From the NCBI RefSeq assembly GCF_000005505.3, contig NC_016133.3, positions 11,780,001 to 11,844,000 on the forward strand: a stretch of DNA of 64,000 nt. Direction: 5' to 3'. The notes below the pieces were generated by a model, which searched no databases, was not told the DNA's origin, and saw nothing but the letters and a program-made list of their open reading frames with translations. The position numbers and the translations under genes are program-made. Shown in pieces: positions 1-10,430 of the stretch. This DNA comes from Brachypodium distachyon. Lineage: Eukaryota > Streptophyta > Magnoliopsida > Poales > Poaceae. Within the stretch, counting starts at the first letter, position 1. Every line of letters starts with the position of its first letter.

Positions 1-1
1 G

Positions 2-133
2 GCGGGGGAGCAGAAATTGGCGCGCCATGGCGATGCGGGAGCGGCGCTGGAGTCCGCGGCAGAGAAGCTGCGGCGGATGGGCGACGACGAGAGCAGCCAC
101 GCCGGCGGCGGAGACGCGGACGCCCTGCTGTAA
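2..133 (+). CDS. 3' end of an unidentified gene (partial)
   Basis: An open frame enters from the left edge and runs 43 codons to a TAA at 131-133. The visible C-terminus contains a short amphipathic stretch (AALESAAEKLRRMGDDE) and ends in a Gly/Ala/Asp tail (GGGDADALL). Codon use is very GC-rich at third positions, like the other GC-rich genes here, which supports coding over the overlapping frames. I do not recognise the family from so short a tail. The AT-richer DNA after the stop, to roughly 600, is probably its 3' UTR. Only the final exon is in the window, so function cannot be given. Confidence 0.5.
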   Translation, partial: AGEQKLARHGDAGAALESAAEKLRRMGDDESSHAGGGDADALL

Positions 134-1655
134 TTCCGGCGGTGGCTGTAGGTGCTGCTGCTGCAGCAGGCGGCGGCGAGGAGCTGAGGCGGCGGCGTGG
201 GGAAGCTGAAGTCGTCGTCTTGCTCCGCCATCGCCATTGCCTATTCTCTTCTCCCTTCTCTGCTCTGCTCTGTTCTGCTACTGCTGGATTGCGTCTTGGT
301 GGGGAAGAAGATGCCAGTAGTGCTTCTGTTACCTAGCTACGTGTTGACTCTCATCAAATAAGGAGAGGAAGATACCTCAAAAAAAAAAGTAGCTGGAGTT
401 TGGTCCAACCGCAAGTATTTTGATTGATGCTTGATTGGTGGTCAATCAAGGCATTCCCTATTGATGCTGTATCAGTAATTTGTTTCATGCGTACAAACTT
501 TGAGCTAGAGTTGGCTCCAAGTTTTGCTTCAACGTTTGACCTCTTGAGCTGCACATATATTCAGTTTACTACTCACCCCTTGTTTCCAACACGGCATAAA
601 AACTCAACTTAGGACAGTTCATTTGAGCATCATCCTGAGATTGCGATGCATACCGGCTGGCAGTGTACAGCTCAAGACTTTCTCTTGGACGAAAACAAGA
701 AGAATTAGGCACGACGAGTATGATGTCAAAAAAATAAAACAAAAAAATTAGGCACGATTCCGGCCCCCGTGATGTCTGTCATAGACCACTGATATTCCAT
801 GATTAGGACCGAACCCATTGTTAAATTAGTACTAGAAGCTTAGGTTCGACCGTAAGATTAAGAAGCAGAGTGGACAGACGAAGTTGGTTAAGTTAGGCCA
901 TGTAAACGACGATAATTGCAGCGAGCAGGCTGTTCATTAATTAATTAGCACAAAACAGGGTTCAAACGGTCCTTGATACTTCTATGTCTGAGGTCAACTG
1001 CCGTCTGTGTAGCACTTGACGACGGATGAGAACATGCCACTGGCTAATTAATTGGCAAACAGATTGCCATGACATACATTACCTATCCGTCTAAAATGTT
1101 GCAGCGATCCAGTAATTCCGGTGGCTGGTTGCTTCTTGTCTCTAATTCTTTGTTTTGATTTGAGAAAACCCAGCCGAAATGCTGGGCTGGGCTGTATCCA
1201 AATTCATGTTAAGGTTTTGGCCCACAAGTCCATTACCATCACAAACAATTAGCTTCTCTGTCCGCTCAAAAAAAAAAAAAGCTTCTCTCGTCCTGTCTCG
1301 TGACTGTCCTCGACATACATACTTTATCTTTTGTCTTCTTTGAAAGAAAGAATGCACATGTATACTTATTTTCATTCCGTTTGTTGCAAGTATACATCGT
1401 TCGTCCTAGTAATGCATACTGCACGTTCCAGAGAAATCAGGACACTTGGACCATTGCTTGAGTATCATCACTGTCGGCTTGGTTAAACATCCCAATTCCC
1501 AAAATAAAACCATAACAGATACATGTCACCCTCCCCGTGGATCGCACTAGCAATGGCTATGTTTCCAGGAGACAATCACAGCAGAAATTGGACCCAGCAA
1601 GGCAGCAAGGACGATAAGAACCTGACACAATAGATAAGCGATTGATGGGATGGAA
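134..1655. other. Intergenic region between the partial gene and the BAHD gene
   Basis: It contains the probable 3' UTR of the left-edge gene and then AT-rich spacer. No convincing ORF, tRNA or intact transposon is visible. No clear TATA box precedes the BAHD start at 1722. Confidence 0.6.
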
Positions 1656-1701
1656 ACAAAATTTAAGCAGCGGTGAGGCCTTTGCACAAAATTTAAGCAG
1701 C
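1656..1701 (+). repeat. Short direct repeat, period 30, just 5' of the BAHD start
   Basis: The 16-base string acaaaatttaagcagc occurs at 1656 and again at 1686. It lies in the presumed 5' UTR, 20 bases before the ATG at 1722. Confidence 0.8.
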
Positions 1702-1721
1702 AGCCAACCACCAAAGAAAAC

Positions 1722-3119
1722 ATGGAGGATGTCCGGATCGTCTCCCGGCGCATGATCCGGCCGGAGCCGACGAGCACGCGGCGGCCGCCGGAGCTGGAGC
1801 CGGAGACGGTGATCCACCTGACGCCATGGGACCTCCAGATGGTGACCGTGGAGCACATCCAGAAGGGCATCCTCCTGCCCAAGCATCCACAGGGGCACAG
1901 CCATGCCGTCGAACGGCTCGCGTCGTCCTTCGCGCTCGCTCTGGGACGCTTCTACCCCTTTGCCGGCCGGCTCACCGTCGAGGAGCTCCAGCAGGACGGC
2001 GGCATCGCCATGTCGCTGCGCTGCAGCGGCGAGGGCGCGGAGTTCGTCCACGCCGTGGCGCCCGGCGTCACCGTCGCCGACATCACCTCGCCGGTGTACG
2101 TCCCGCCGGTGGTCTGGTCCTTCTTCCCGCTCGACGGGGTGCTCGGCTTGGACGCCGCCGTGGCCTCCCTACCGGTGCTGGCCGTGCAGGCCACCGAGCT
2201 CGACGACGGCGTCTTCCTCGCCATGTCGCTCAACCACGGCGTCGCCGACGGCACCACCTTCTGGCACTTCTTCAACACCTGGTCCGAGATCAGCCGCCGG
2301 AGCGGCAACCACGACGCCGCCGCCATCGGCTGCGAGATCGCCTCGCCGTTGCCGTTGCTCCAAAGGTGGTTCCCTGAAGGCTGCCCCATCCCCATCCCTC
2401 TGCCCTTCGACAAGCCGGAGGACATTGTCGGCGACCAGCGTGCCAAGTACCCGTCGGTGCAGGAATGCTTCTTCCGTTTCTCCGCGGAGAGCGTAAAGGA
2501 GCTCAAGGCGAAGGCGAACGCCGAGATGGCTGGCGCCCCAGCCACCATCTCCTCGCTACAAGCCCTCTTCGCGCACATGTGGCGCGCCGTGTGCCGAGCC
2601 CGACGCCTCGCGCGAGACCAGGACGTGACGTACATCATCCTAGTCGGATGTCGAGGCCGCTTGGAGAGCATGCCATCGGCCTACATGGGCAATGCCGTGT
2701 CGCTTATCATGGCGAGGTCGACTGCCGGCGAGATCCTGGACAAGGGGCTGGGCTGGGCAGGATGGCTCCTGAACCGGGCCGTGGCATCGTTCAACATGGC
2801 GAGCGCAACGGCTGAGACCGCGTCTTGGCCTCGGAACCCTGGCTTCGTGCGTCCTCTGGCGTCCGTGTTAGACGGTCAACCAAAGTTGTCCACGGGGAGC
2901 TCGCCACGGTTCGACATCTACGGAAACGACTTCGGATGGGGCAGCCCGGTGACCGTGCGGAGCGGCTCGGCGAACAAGGTGGACGGGAAGATGACGGTGT
3001 ATGAGGGCGGCGAGGGTGCCGGTAGCATGGCGCTGGAGGTGTGCCTTGCTCCGGAGGCGCTCGCCAGGCTCGTCGCCGACCAAGAATTCATGGACGTGGT
3101 GAGCTCAACCAAGGAGTGA
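1722..3119 (+). CDS. BAHD-family acyltransferase (HXXXD type)
   Basis: Single-exon gene of 465 codons. Family enzymes transfer an acyl group from acyl-CoA to an alcohol or amine of a specialised metabolite, in the cytosol. Both family hallmarks are present: HXXXD as HGVAD at residues 172-176 (catalytic His172) and DFGWG at 403-407. Length and motif spacing are normal for the family (about 430-480 residues). The N-terminus (VRIVSRRMIRPEP, then IHLTPWDLQM) resembles the grass and Arabidopsis subgroup usually labelled uncharacterized acetyltransferase or EPS1/HCT-like. The ATG at 1722 is chosen because it precedes the conserved strand and no upstream in-frame Met fits. Donor and acceptor cannot be read from sequence. 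It is convergent with the membrane-protein gene at 3742. Confidence 0.93.
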   Translation: MEDVRIVSRRMIRPEPTSTRRPPELEPETVIHLTPWDLQMVTVEHIQKGILLPKHPQGHSHAVERLASSFALALGRFYPFAGRLTVEELQQDGGIAMSLRCSGEGAEFVHAVAPGVTVADITSPVYVPPVVWSFFPLDGVLGLDAAVASLPVLAVQATELDDGVFLAMSLNHGVADGTTFWHFFNTWSEISRRSGNHDAAAIGCEIASPLPLLQRWFPEGCPIPIPLPFDKPEDIVGDQRAKYPSVQECFFRFSAESVKELKAKANAEMAGAPATISSLQALFAHMWRAVCRARRLARDQDVTYIILVGCRGRLESMPSAYMGNAVSLIMARSTAGEILDKGLGWAGWLLNRAVASFNMASATAETASWPRNPGFVRPLASVLDGQPKLSTGSSPRFDIYGNDFGWGSPVTVRSGSANKVDGKMTVYEGGEGAGSMALEVCLAPEALARLVADQEFMDVVSSTKE

Positions 3120-3741
3120 TCAATGATCAATCGAGCTCCTTTTCTTAACCACCGTGCCTATGTTAAGTCTTAGATCTGCATCACTCATCCTCTATGAAAT
3201 TTATGTATTTGCCAAGAACCACTGGAATGATGATATTTTGCAGTACTAGTGAAGTGTCCAGATGTTGGTTGCAGCCCACCATTCAACAGAAATCAAGCAA
3301 TCACAAGAAAGCTTATCAAACAATCATCTGATCATGTAAAGCTTAAGGGATTCAATTTCACTCAAGATCACACAAAGGAGTACATACAACATTAATTAAT
3401 TGCAGGATCTTCACCCTCGAGCAGTGAACAAGTAAAAAAACTATCATCCCCAACATGTTTCCATTCCGTGTAGAAGCTAATTAAGCAGCGAAGTACCATC
3501 CCCAACCCCTCCATTAATCTTACAAGGTACTGAGGTGTAATCACTGAGAACCTGCTGATCCTTCCATCTCATTTTGCTTTGCTTTGTGTAGACCAACGAT
3601 CCAAGACCAGCAGCACTAGTGGATGAACAATCGTAGTAGCTAGTTTCTTTATGTGATGATAAAAAGACCGTCTAGACTAGCCGTGGTAGTATTACATTAC
3701 AGACGTATTACAGGGAGAATCAAAGAAGAGAAGATTTCTGG
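3120..3741. other. Spacer between convergent genes
   Basis: It holds the two 3' UTRs of the BAHD gene (+) and the membrane-protein gene (-). No additional ORF or repeat family is recognised. Confidence 0.6.
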
Positions 3742-4755
3742 TCAGACCTCGAAGTGCTCCATCTGCACGTCGGAGGCCTTGAGCGGGACGTAGTCGCCGA
3801 GGTAGACCTCGAGGTGGTCGGAGATGTTGCTCTTGTCGATGCTCTCATGGTGGTAGCTCTTGCAGACAAGGTACACCACCGTCTGCACCACCAGTGCGAC
3901 CATGACGACGGCGCAGAGCAGGGCCAGCAACGCGAGGCCCAGGAGCAGCCTGGCGCCGGCGCCGATGCCGTGGCGCGCGCCCTGCACGACCCACGCCCTG
4001 AACGCTAGCTCGACGACGATGAAGACGAGGTTGAGCGTGAAGAAGATGGCGGAGGCGGTGCGGAGCTTCCCTTTGATGAGGTCCTTGCTCTTGCGCATGG
4101 CGTGGAATCCCTTGTAGTCCTCGAGCACGGAGACGACGCTGGCGAGGTGCCAGATGACGCCGAGGTAGACGAGCCCGGCGACGTATGCGGCGAGGATGGG
4201 GAAGAAGACGACCGCGGCGAGGCCGGAGCCGTTCTCGGTGGCGACGAGCAGCGCGAGGAAGACGGCGACGGCGGCGAGGTTGTATACGGCGAGCAGCGCG
4301 AAGGCGGCGAGGAAGGTGGCCGCGAGCCGGCGCCAGACCCTGGGCACGACGGAGAGCACCCTGGGGAACGTGAGAGCGTCGTACTTCGCGGAGTAGACGG
4401 AGGCGACGGAGAAGACGGCGGCGGCGGTGGAGAGGAGGGAGAGGAGGAGGAGAGCGAGGAGGTATGCGGACTTGAAGAGGACGAGCGCCGACCAGTCGGC
4501 GGCGAGGCGGCGGAGGATCCGGTCCTGCGAGGCGGTCCCCGGGGAGGAGGAGTCGAGCGCCGTGTCGTCGGAGTCGATGGTGGTGAAGAGCGCGTGGGAG
4601 ATGGCGATGTGGGCGAGGAAGAGGGCCGAGAGCGGGAGCACGAAGGCGGCGGCGATGCGGCCGTAGAGCGGGCGGTGCGCGCGCAGGATGGCCACGGACT
4701 CACGCGCGATCCCCACGGCGCCCAGGAACTGCAGCTCCTCCGGCTCGCACTCCAT
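3742..4755 (-). CDS. Six-span plant membrane protein of unknown function (PTHR33133-like)
   Basis: Single-exon gene of 337 codons. Hydrophobic segments fall at about residues 33-55, 90-120, 143-172, 178-210, 232-253 and 266-298, giving a likely six-span protein. The cytosolic-looking motif LEDYKGFHAMRKSKDLIKGK (211-230) and the C-terminal CKSYHHESIDKSN (298-310) are what I recall as typical of a plant-specific family that PANTHER names after rice Os08g0107100. No biochemical role is established to my knowledge. The N-terminus ECEPEELQFLG precedes the first helix and is also family-like, so the ATG at 4755 is preferred. The long GC-rich ORFs on the other strand over this gene are antisense shadows. 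Confidence 0.88.
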   Translation of the reverse strand: MECEPEELQFLGAVGIARESVAILRAHRPLYGRIAAAFVLPLSALFLAHIAISHALFTTIDSDDTALDSSSPGTASQDRILRRLAADWSALVLFKSAYLLALLLLSLLSTAAAVFSVASVYSAKYDALTFPRVLSVVPRVWRRLAATFLAAFALLAVYNLAAVAVFLALLVATENGSGLAAVVFFPILAAYVAGLVYLGVIWHLASVVSVLEDYKGFHAMRKSKDLIKGKLRTASAIFFTLNLVFIVVELAFRAWVVQGARHGIGAGARLLLGLALLALLCAVVMVALVVQTVVYLVCKSYHHESIDKSNISDHLEVYLGDYVPLKASDVQMEHFEV

Positions 4756-5798
4756 GGGTTCCCGCGCCGCCGGTGAGGTGCTGGAGATCTGGGGTTGAGC
4801 TAGGGATTTGGACGGAGGGTGGGGAGCTCGTGATTTGGGGATTTTTTTTTGGTTCGGGGGATTGGGGAAGAAGGAAGAAAGCTAAAGCTCAGCTAAGCTC
4901 GGGTTTGTTTGATCGGGTCAAAGTCCGACCGGTCGCTTCCAGAAGCCGACCGACGAACCCGATGACGCGTCTTCCTTTGCTTCCGCGAAATGGCCGGCGT
5001 TGACCGTGGGCCAGGTTTCTGTTACACGGGCCGTCTCAGGGCATGGATGGGGGTATTCCATGCTCAGTGAATGTCATTCGGCCCTTACTGTATCAGCTAT
5101 AAGCTATATAGGCCACCTTGGGCTCTGGAAGTTACTTTCTGTGTTTATTGACTGGGGGCTATCAGCCCAAACCAGAATAAATCAAAGCCTACTACTACTA
5201 CTACTACTAGGCAATTACATGGGCCAAACGGAACTACTTTCTATGCCAATGTAACAACCTTGTCGTGCTTCTAAAAGAAAAACTTCTTGTACTACCTAAA
5301 ACCGAAATGTAAGGTTAATGTTATACGAGTCATTTTATTGTCGGCTCAATGGTGAAGACTTGCTAAAGAGTCACAGTGTCAAAAAAATAAAATGACATAT
5401 CAATTCGCTTGTGGATCGGAGTGGCATGTTTGTTTCACTTGAGTCCAAAAAAACTCAGCAAGGATTTCAAAGGTAGTAGTTCGGCCGTCCAAAAAAAATA
5501 AGAAAAATCCTATGACTTAAAAAAGTTCAAAAATATAAAAACTGGTAGGATTGAGATCAGGCGACGTACGATTTATACGTTACATCACCGGAGCCACTTC
5601 CAAACCACTACTCGGCCACCTAAAAATCCATATTTCATAAGACAAAAATCTTACCAGCAAAGCTAACTTTTAAATTAACAGGGGGAAGACGGTGACCTGC
5701 CCACTATGGCAGTGTGCCATTGTGCTTCTACACATCGATGAATGGACACGAACACGACGCACGTCCACGTCATCACTCATCTACTCATTAATCAGTTT
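4756..5798. other. Divergent spacer between the membrane-protein gene (-) and the polygalacturonase-like gene (+)
   Basis: It includes both 5' flanks. A short CTA trinucleotide run is seen near 5190-5210. There is no ORF with a recognisable product and no complete transposon. Confidence 0.55.
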
Positions 5799-5878
5799 AA
5801 AATTGAATTCGCAAGTTTAACTCACAGATTTCAAATTCAAAATTGAATTTGCAAATTTAACTCACAGATTTCAAATTG
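5799..5878 (+). repeat. 40-bp tandem duplication in the GH28 promoter
   Basis: Two adjacent 40-base units, 5799-5838 and 5839-5878, differ at only a few positions. Both start aaaattgaatt and carry ttaactcacagatttcaaat. They end about 100 bases before the TATA box of the gene at 6083. Confidence 0.9.
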
Positions 5879-5981
5879 AAACCCAGAGACTATAGTACTA
5901 CTACTCTAGAGCTCACGTGGGCGAGAAGAAGAAGAGGAGAGCCCCCCCCCCCCCCCCCCGCGCCCGCGCCGGAAGGAAACC

Positions 5982-5988
5982 TATAAAA
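5982..5988 (+). promoter_or_regulatory. TATA box of the GH28 gene
   Basis: TATAAAA sits 95 bases upstream of the ATG at 6083, just after an 18-base run of C (about 5942-5959). Position and strand suit a core promoter with a 5' UTR of about 65 bases. Confidence 0.6.
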
Positions 5989-6082
5989 AAATCGCGTCTT
6001 TTTCTTCCGCCTCGATCGGCATCTCCTCCCTCCGCCGCGCGCGTGACGCGAGGAGAGGATCCATTAATTCAGCCGGACAGCC

Positions 6083-9000
6083 ATGGCGCACGCCGCCCCC
6101 GTGTGCGCGCGGCTGCCCCCATGGCGCGTCCTCCTCCTCCTCCTCGCCCTGCTCGCCTTCTCCTGCTTCGCCCTCACGCGCTTCCCCGCCGCCGGGGCCC
6201 CGCTCGCCGCCCTCATCGCCGCCTCTTCTCCGGCCGCCGGCGGAAGCGGCAGGGAGAGCTGCGCCGGGTTCTACCGCGGCGAGGGCGCGGGCGGGAGGCG
6301 AGCGGCGTCGGCGTCGGTGGAGGAGTTCGGGGCCGTGGGCGACGGGGTCACGTCCAACACGGCGGCGTTCCGGCGCGCCGTGGCGGCGCTCGAGCAGAGG
6401 GCCGCCGCGGCCGGCGGTGGGGCTATGCTGGAGGTGCCTCCTGGGAGGTGGCTAACCGGCAGCTTCAACCTCACCAGCCGCTTCACGCTCTTCCTGCACC
6501 ACGGCGCCGTCATCCTCGGCTCCCAGGTACGTACATGATCCATCGTCGATCGTCCGCCAATTCCTTTTCCTCTTCTTGTTCTGTTCCATTTGATTAATTC
6601 CAATCTACTTTTCTGCTGATATGGGAAATTATTGTTGATTAGTTGGTGGGTGCGGACAATTTTATTTCACAACAAAAAAATTGCACAAAGCTAATTAAGC
6701 TTTCCTGTAGTGGAGAAATTGGAGTTTCCGGTATATGTTCTTGTTTGGTTGGTTGGACGCTGAGAAAATGTGCACATAGCTGAGCTTTCCTGTAGTGCTG
6801 AAAGTTGGAATTTTCTGTCCACGTTCTTGTTTGATTGGACGCTGGCTCCGACGTTTGTGCTGTCACTTGACAGTGGCAATTGAAAAAAAAGGAAAGTGGG
6901 AAGAGATGCTGTGGTGGGTTTGGAATCCTGCACACATGCTTGGATGGTTGTTGGTTTCTTCTTCCTTTTCTGACTTCTGCAGCTTGCCACATGTTATTGT
7001 TCGTTCTAACTAACTAAATCACACTGTGTCAGAGCCTTTGCTTTGTCCTTACTTTTGCTTGGACTGGCCTGACTTGATTCTACTACTATACTGTACTTTG
7101 CTTGTAGTGCTGTCTCCTCTGCTCATATGCAGCTAGTTCTAAAAGGTTACATAAACCTCTAATTGTTTGGAGGTTTCTGCAGAAGCTAGTAATACTAATA
7201 CCCACTTCTGGTGCATGCAAATGCAGTGGTCAATTGGTCATACTAATAATTTGAAGGATTGCTACTATGTGTGGAGAGTTTATGGGAGATGAATTTGCTA
7301 AAAGGAATCCCTCATACATATATATTGTGGATACTGTCTACTAGTACTTTTATGTGAGGGGCGGCTTAGTACAAAGTTGCTGGGAAAGAAACCATAATTA
7401 AGAGCGTTAGCTAGGAGTTTGACATTGTTGCCACATGCACTTGCAATGCAATAATCCACCGCCTTATTATTCTAGGACAATCATGGAGCTAGTCTTCAAG
7501 TCCAACATGTTAACAGGGTGGATAATCTTCAAGGGGACCTATCACCAGATACGTTACCTATCTTCAAGGGTGCATCAATCCCCAGATTCGAGATTTAATA
7601 ATATTCGTGTACTCGAATTTAAGTAGAAGAATCTCCAGTGTTGCATATGTTACTATGCAGTACTTGTACAGGATGATTTATGAACTGCAGAGTGTGTTTT
7701 TTACCGAAAAACTGCAGAGTGTTGACTGTGCTATTGGACTGTGACTGTGATGTGCAGGATCCAGAAGAATGGCCTCTCATAGCGCCATTGCCGTCCTACG
7801 GGCGCGGGAGGGAAAGATTAGGGCCACGGCACATTAGCCTAATCCATGGTGAAAACCTAGACGACGTTGTTATCACAGGTACACAAACTGTTTTTAACAG
7901 TCTCCACTTTCAAGTTTTGGTCAGTAAAATAAAAAAAATATTGCATGCAAATCAGAGAGCCAGTCGGTGGATCAATTTAAGCATAAATTCCAGTTTGACT
8001 GTACTTTTGAATTGCTTGGCTTTGCGTGTCAGGTAGCAATGGGACCATAGATGGCCAAGGCAGGATGTGGTGGGAGCTATGGTGGAACCGGACTTTGAAC
8101 CACACCAGAGGTCATCTTATCGAGCTCGTGAACTCGACAAATGTCATGATCTCCAATGTCACTCTACGCAATTCCCCGTTTTGGACGGTGCATCCGGTCT
8201 ACTGCAGGTATCAGTTTTATCATGCTGATACATTGGGTTTATACCACTTTTTTTTTTACCAAATTGGATTTATACCACTTCATTTCCTTGTAGAGAGCCA
8301 TTTTGATTTATTTTTTCTTAGTTGAAAACGAATATTTGGTGATCACAGAAACGTGGTGATAAAGGATTTGACAATACTAGCTCCCCTGAATGCTCCCAAC
8401 ACCGATGGCATTGATCCAGGTTTGTGCTCTTCAATTGACAGCACTCTTCTCTCTCAGATATGCAATTAATTAACACTCCTGGAAAAAAAATCTAGTTCTA
8501 AACATGGCCCATCACTGATTTTCGTACTGCTTAAGATGATATAAACAGTAGTCCTACATGTTTTCCTTCCAAAGTACAAAATTACAATTTACAGTGGCTA
8601 TCTCTGTTCTTCATACCTTACTACCCTCGTCCTAGATGATGAATGATGATGACCCTTTTATACTAATTAACCACAGGCTGGCTTAATTTTGCAAAGATCT
8701 CAAACTAGTTTCTCTTGATGAAACAATTACATGGCAGACTCAAGTTCAGACGTTTGCATCGAGGACTGCTACATCGAAAGCGGAGACGACCTGGTCGCCA
8801 TCAAGAGCGGGTGGGACCAGTACGGGATATCTGTGAACAAGCCCAGCACCAACATCATCATCCAGCGTGTCTCCGGCACGACTCCGACGTGCTCAGGCGT
8901 CGGCATCGGCAGCGAGATGTCCGGCGGGGTATCCGGGGTGCTCATCCGGGACCTCCACGTGTGGAACTCGGCGTCGGCGGTCAGGATCAAGACCGACGTC

Positions 9001-9384
9001 GGGCGCGGCGGGTTCGTCACCAATGTCACCGTAGCCAACGTGACCATGGAGAGAGTCAAGGTGCCGATCAGGTTCAGCCGGGGCTCCGACGACCACTCTG
9101 ATGACAAGTATGACAGAACGGCATTGCCGACGATCAGCGATGTTCGGATCGTCGACATTGTTGGAGTCGACGTGCAGCGGGCCCCAATTCTTGAGGCGGT
9201 GCATGGTGCAGTTTACGAGGGAATCTGCTTCAGGAATGTGAGCCTGAGGCTGAGAGAAGAGGTCAGGAGGAGGCATGCTGGGTGGCAGTGTGAGTCTGTG
9301 TATGGGGAGGCTCATGGGGTTTTCCCTGAGGCTTGTGAAGAGCTGAGGCACAATGGATCTTCTTCTTGGTGTGGCCTTTCATGA
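6083..9384 (+). CDS. Polygalacturonase-like glycoside hydrolase family 28 protein, five exons
   Basis: Exons: 6083-6526, 7758-7878, 8033-8207, 8349-8419 and 8738-9384, all with GT/AG borders and compatible phases. They give 485 residues. A hydrophobic N-terminal segment (about residues 15-32) is a signal peptide or signal anchor. The family hydrolyses pectic galacturonans in the wall. Seen motifs are NTDGID (264-269), GDD (286-288) and RIK (353-355), which provide the catalytic Asp residues and the substrate-binding Arg/Lys. The usual GHG motif is replaced by GVGIGSEMSGG (324-334), so the His of classical endo-polygalacturonases is absent. As I recall, divergence at this site is seen in the broad plant clade of probable polygalacturonases with this SEMSGG motif. 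Substrate and endo/exo mode are unknown. Confidence 0.92.
6698..6844 (+). repeat. 85-bp imperfect tandem duplication in GH28 intron 1
   Basis: Units starting at 6698 and 6783 share agctttcctgtagtg at one end and ggacgctg at the other (6755-6762 and 6837-6844). Both contain gttcttgttt. Confidence 0.75.
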
Positions 9385-9445
9385 GAGCTATTGTACATAA
9401 CTTGTAGGGTTTTTCTTATGAGCTGAGATCGAGACGTGGGGTGCA

Positions 9446-9595
9446 TGTCTGTATTTGTGCTAGAGAAGGATAAGGGATAGAGTTTACAGTGAGACTAAAC
9501 ATTAGACATGTCTTATGGAGTGTATGTATTTTTGTGCCTAAAGAAAGATAATGGGGTAGAATTTACAGTCCAGTCTCAACATTTAGACATGTATT
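9446..9595 (+). repeat. About 75-bp imperfect tandem duplication in the GH28 3' region
   Basis: Units starting near 9446 and 9521 share the order tgtatt, tgtgc, gataa, gggatag/ggggtag, tttacagt and tagacatgt. They lie within the likely 3' UTR or just after it. Confidence 0.7.
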
Positions 9596-9695
9596 CTTCT
9601 GAGGGGTTTTCAGTCATGCAGAGTAAAAGGAAAACGCTTCGCCTTTATCTTTCCAACAATGGAAAACCTGGTAGTCTAACCATGCTGCTACATTC

Positions 9696-9890
9696 CCTTT
9701 TTATTTAAAGTTGTATTAGTTTTAACCGATGAAGGCAATATAGATTTTCCGGATCCAGAGAAACTTGAGGTCAATGTTATTTGACTTCTTCATATAGAAT
9801 TTTCCTTTTTATTTCAAGTTTTATTATCTTTAGCGATAAAGGCAATCTGAATTTTCCAGATCGAAAAATCAGCTTCTTCATGTAGAATAC
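9696..9890 (+). repeat. 108-bp imperfect tandem duplication downstream of GH28
   Basis: Units starting at 9696 and 9804 share cctttttattt, aaggcaat, attttcc and cttcttcat in the same order. Confidence 0.75.
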
Positions 9891-10286
9891 TCACCGTATT
9901 TATTACTATATTGCTTCAGGAGTAGCTAAATTTATTTCCCTAGATGTCTTTAATCAGGTTTATATGAGTGATTTCTTATCGTCTTCCCAGGCAGTTCCAC
10001 CCAAAGGAAACATTTCTCTACGGTTACAAGGTTTTCATTTCAACGCCATACACACGGTTTAACAGAGAACTACACGCAGAGGTTTCTCCTATAGGGTCTC
10101 TAGCATAAGCACCCACCCGTATAAACATGCTAAAAAGACCGAGGGAAAAACTAAACTACTTCATTTCACAATATAGCTTACATACGGTTTTCTCTTTCGG
10201 GAACCCCCGAAGGGTTCACATAAAGATAAAGAAATTACCTTACTACTTTCCCAGTCTTATGTTACAAATGCCTTAATTACACAAGC

Positions 10287-10430
10287 TTTATTACAGTGGG
10301 AAGTGGTACTACTACTAGAGAACAGATAGTTTTCTGGCTAGCTGCCCTGAACTACTTGCTGCTCTGAAGGCTTGTGTTGTGCTCGATGATTGTGTGTCCT
10401 CCAATGCTGCAAAGAGCCTCCTTATATAGG
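10287..10430 (-). ncRNA. Possible short non-coding transcription unit or LTR promoter remnant
   Basis: On the minus strand a good TATA motif, cctatataagg (about 10421-10431), is followed roughly 130 bases later by AATAAA (10287-10292). No ATG-initiated ORF of note lies between them. A transposon LTR fragment would look similar. This is an inference from two motifs only. Confidence 0.2.

Noticed and set aside
4102..4776. Long plus-strand ORF (224 residues, Glu/Gly/Arg-rich)
   Set aside because: Antisense shadow of the GC-rich membrane-protein gene; biased composition with no domain.
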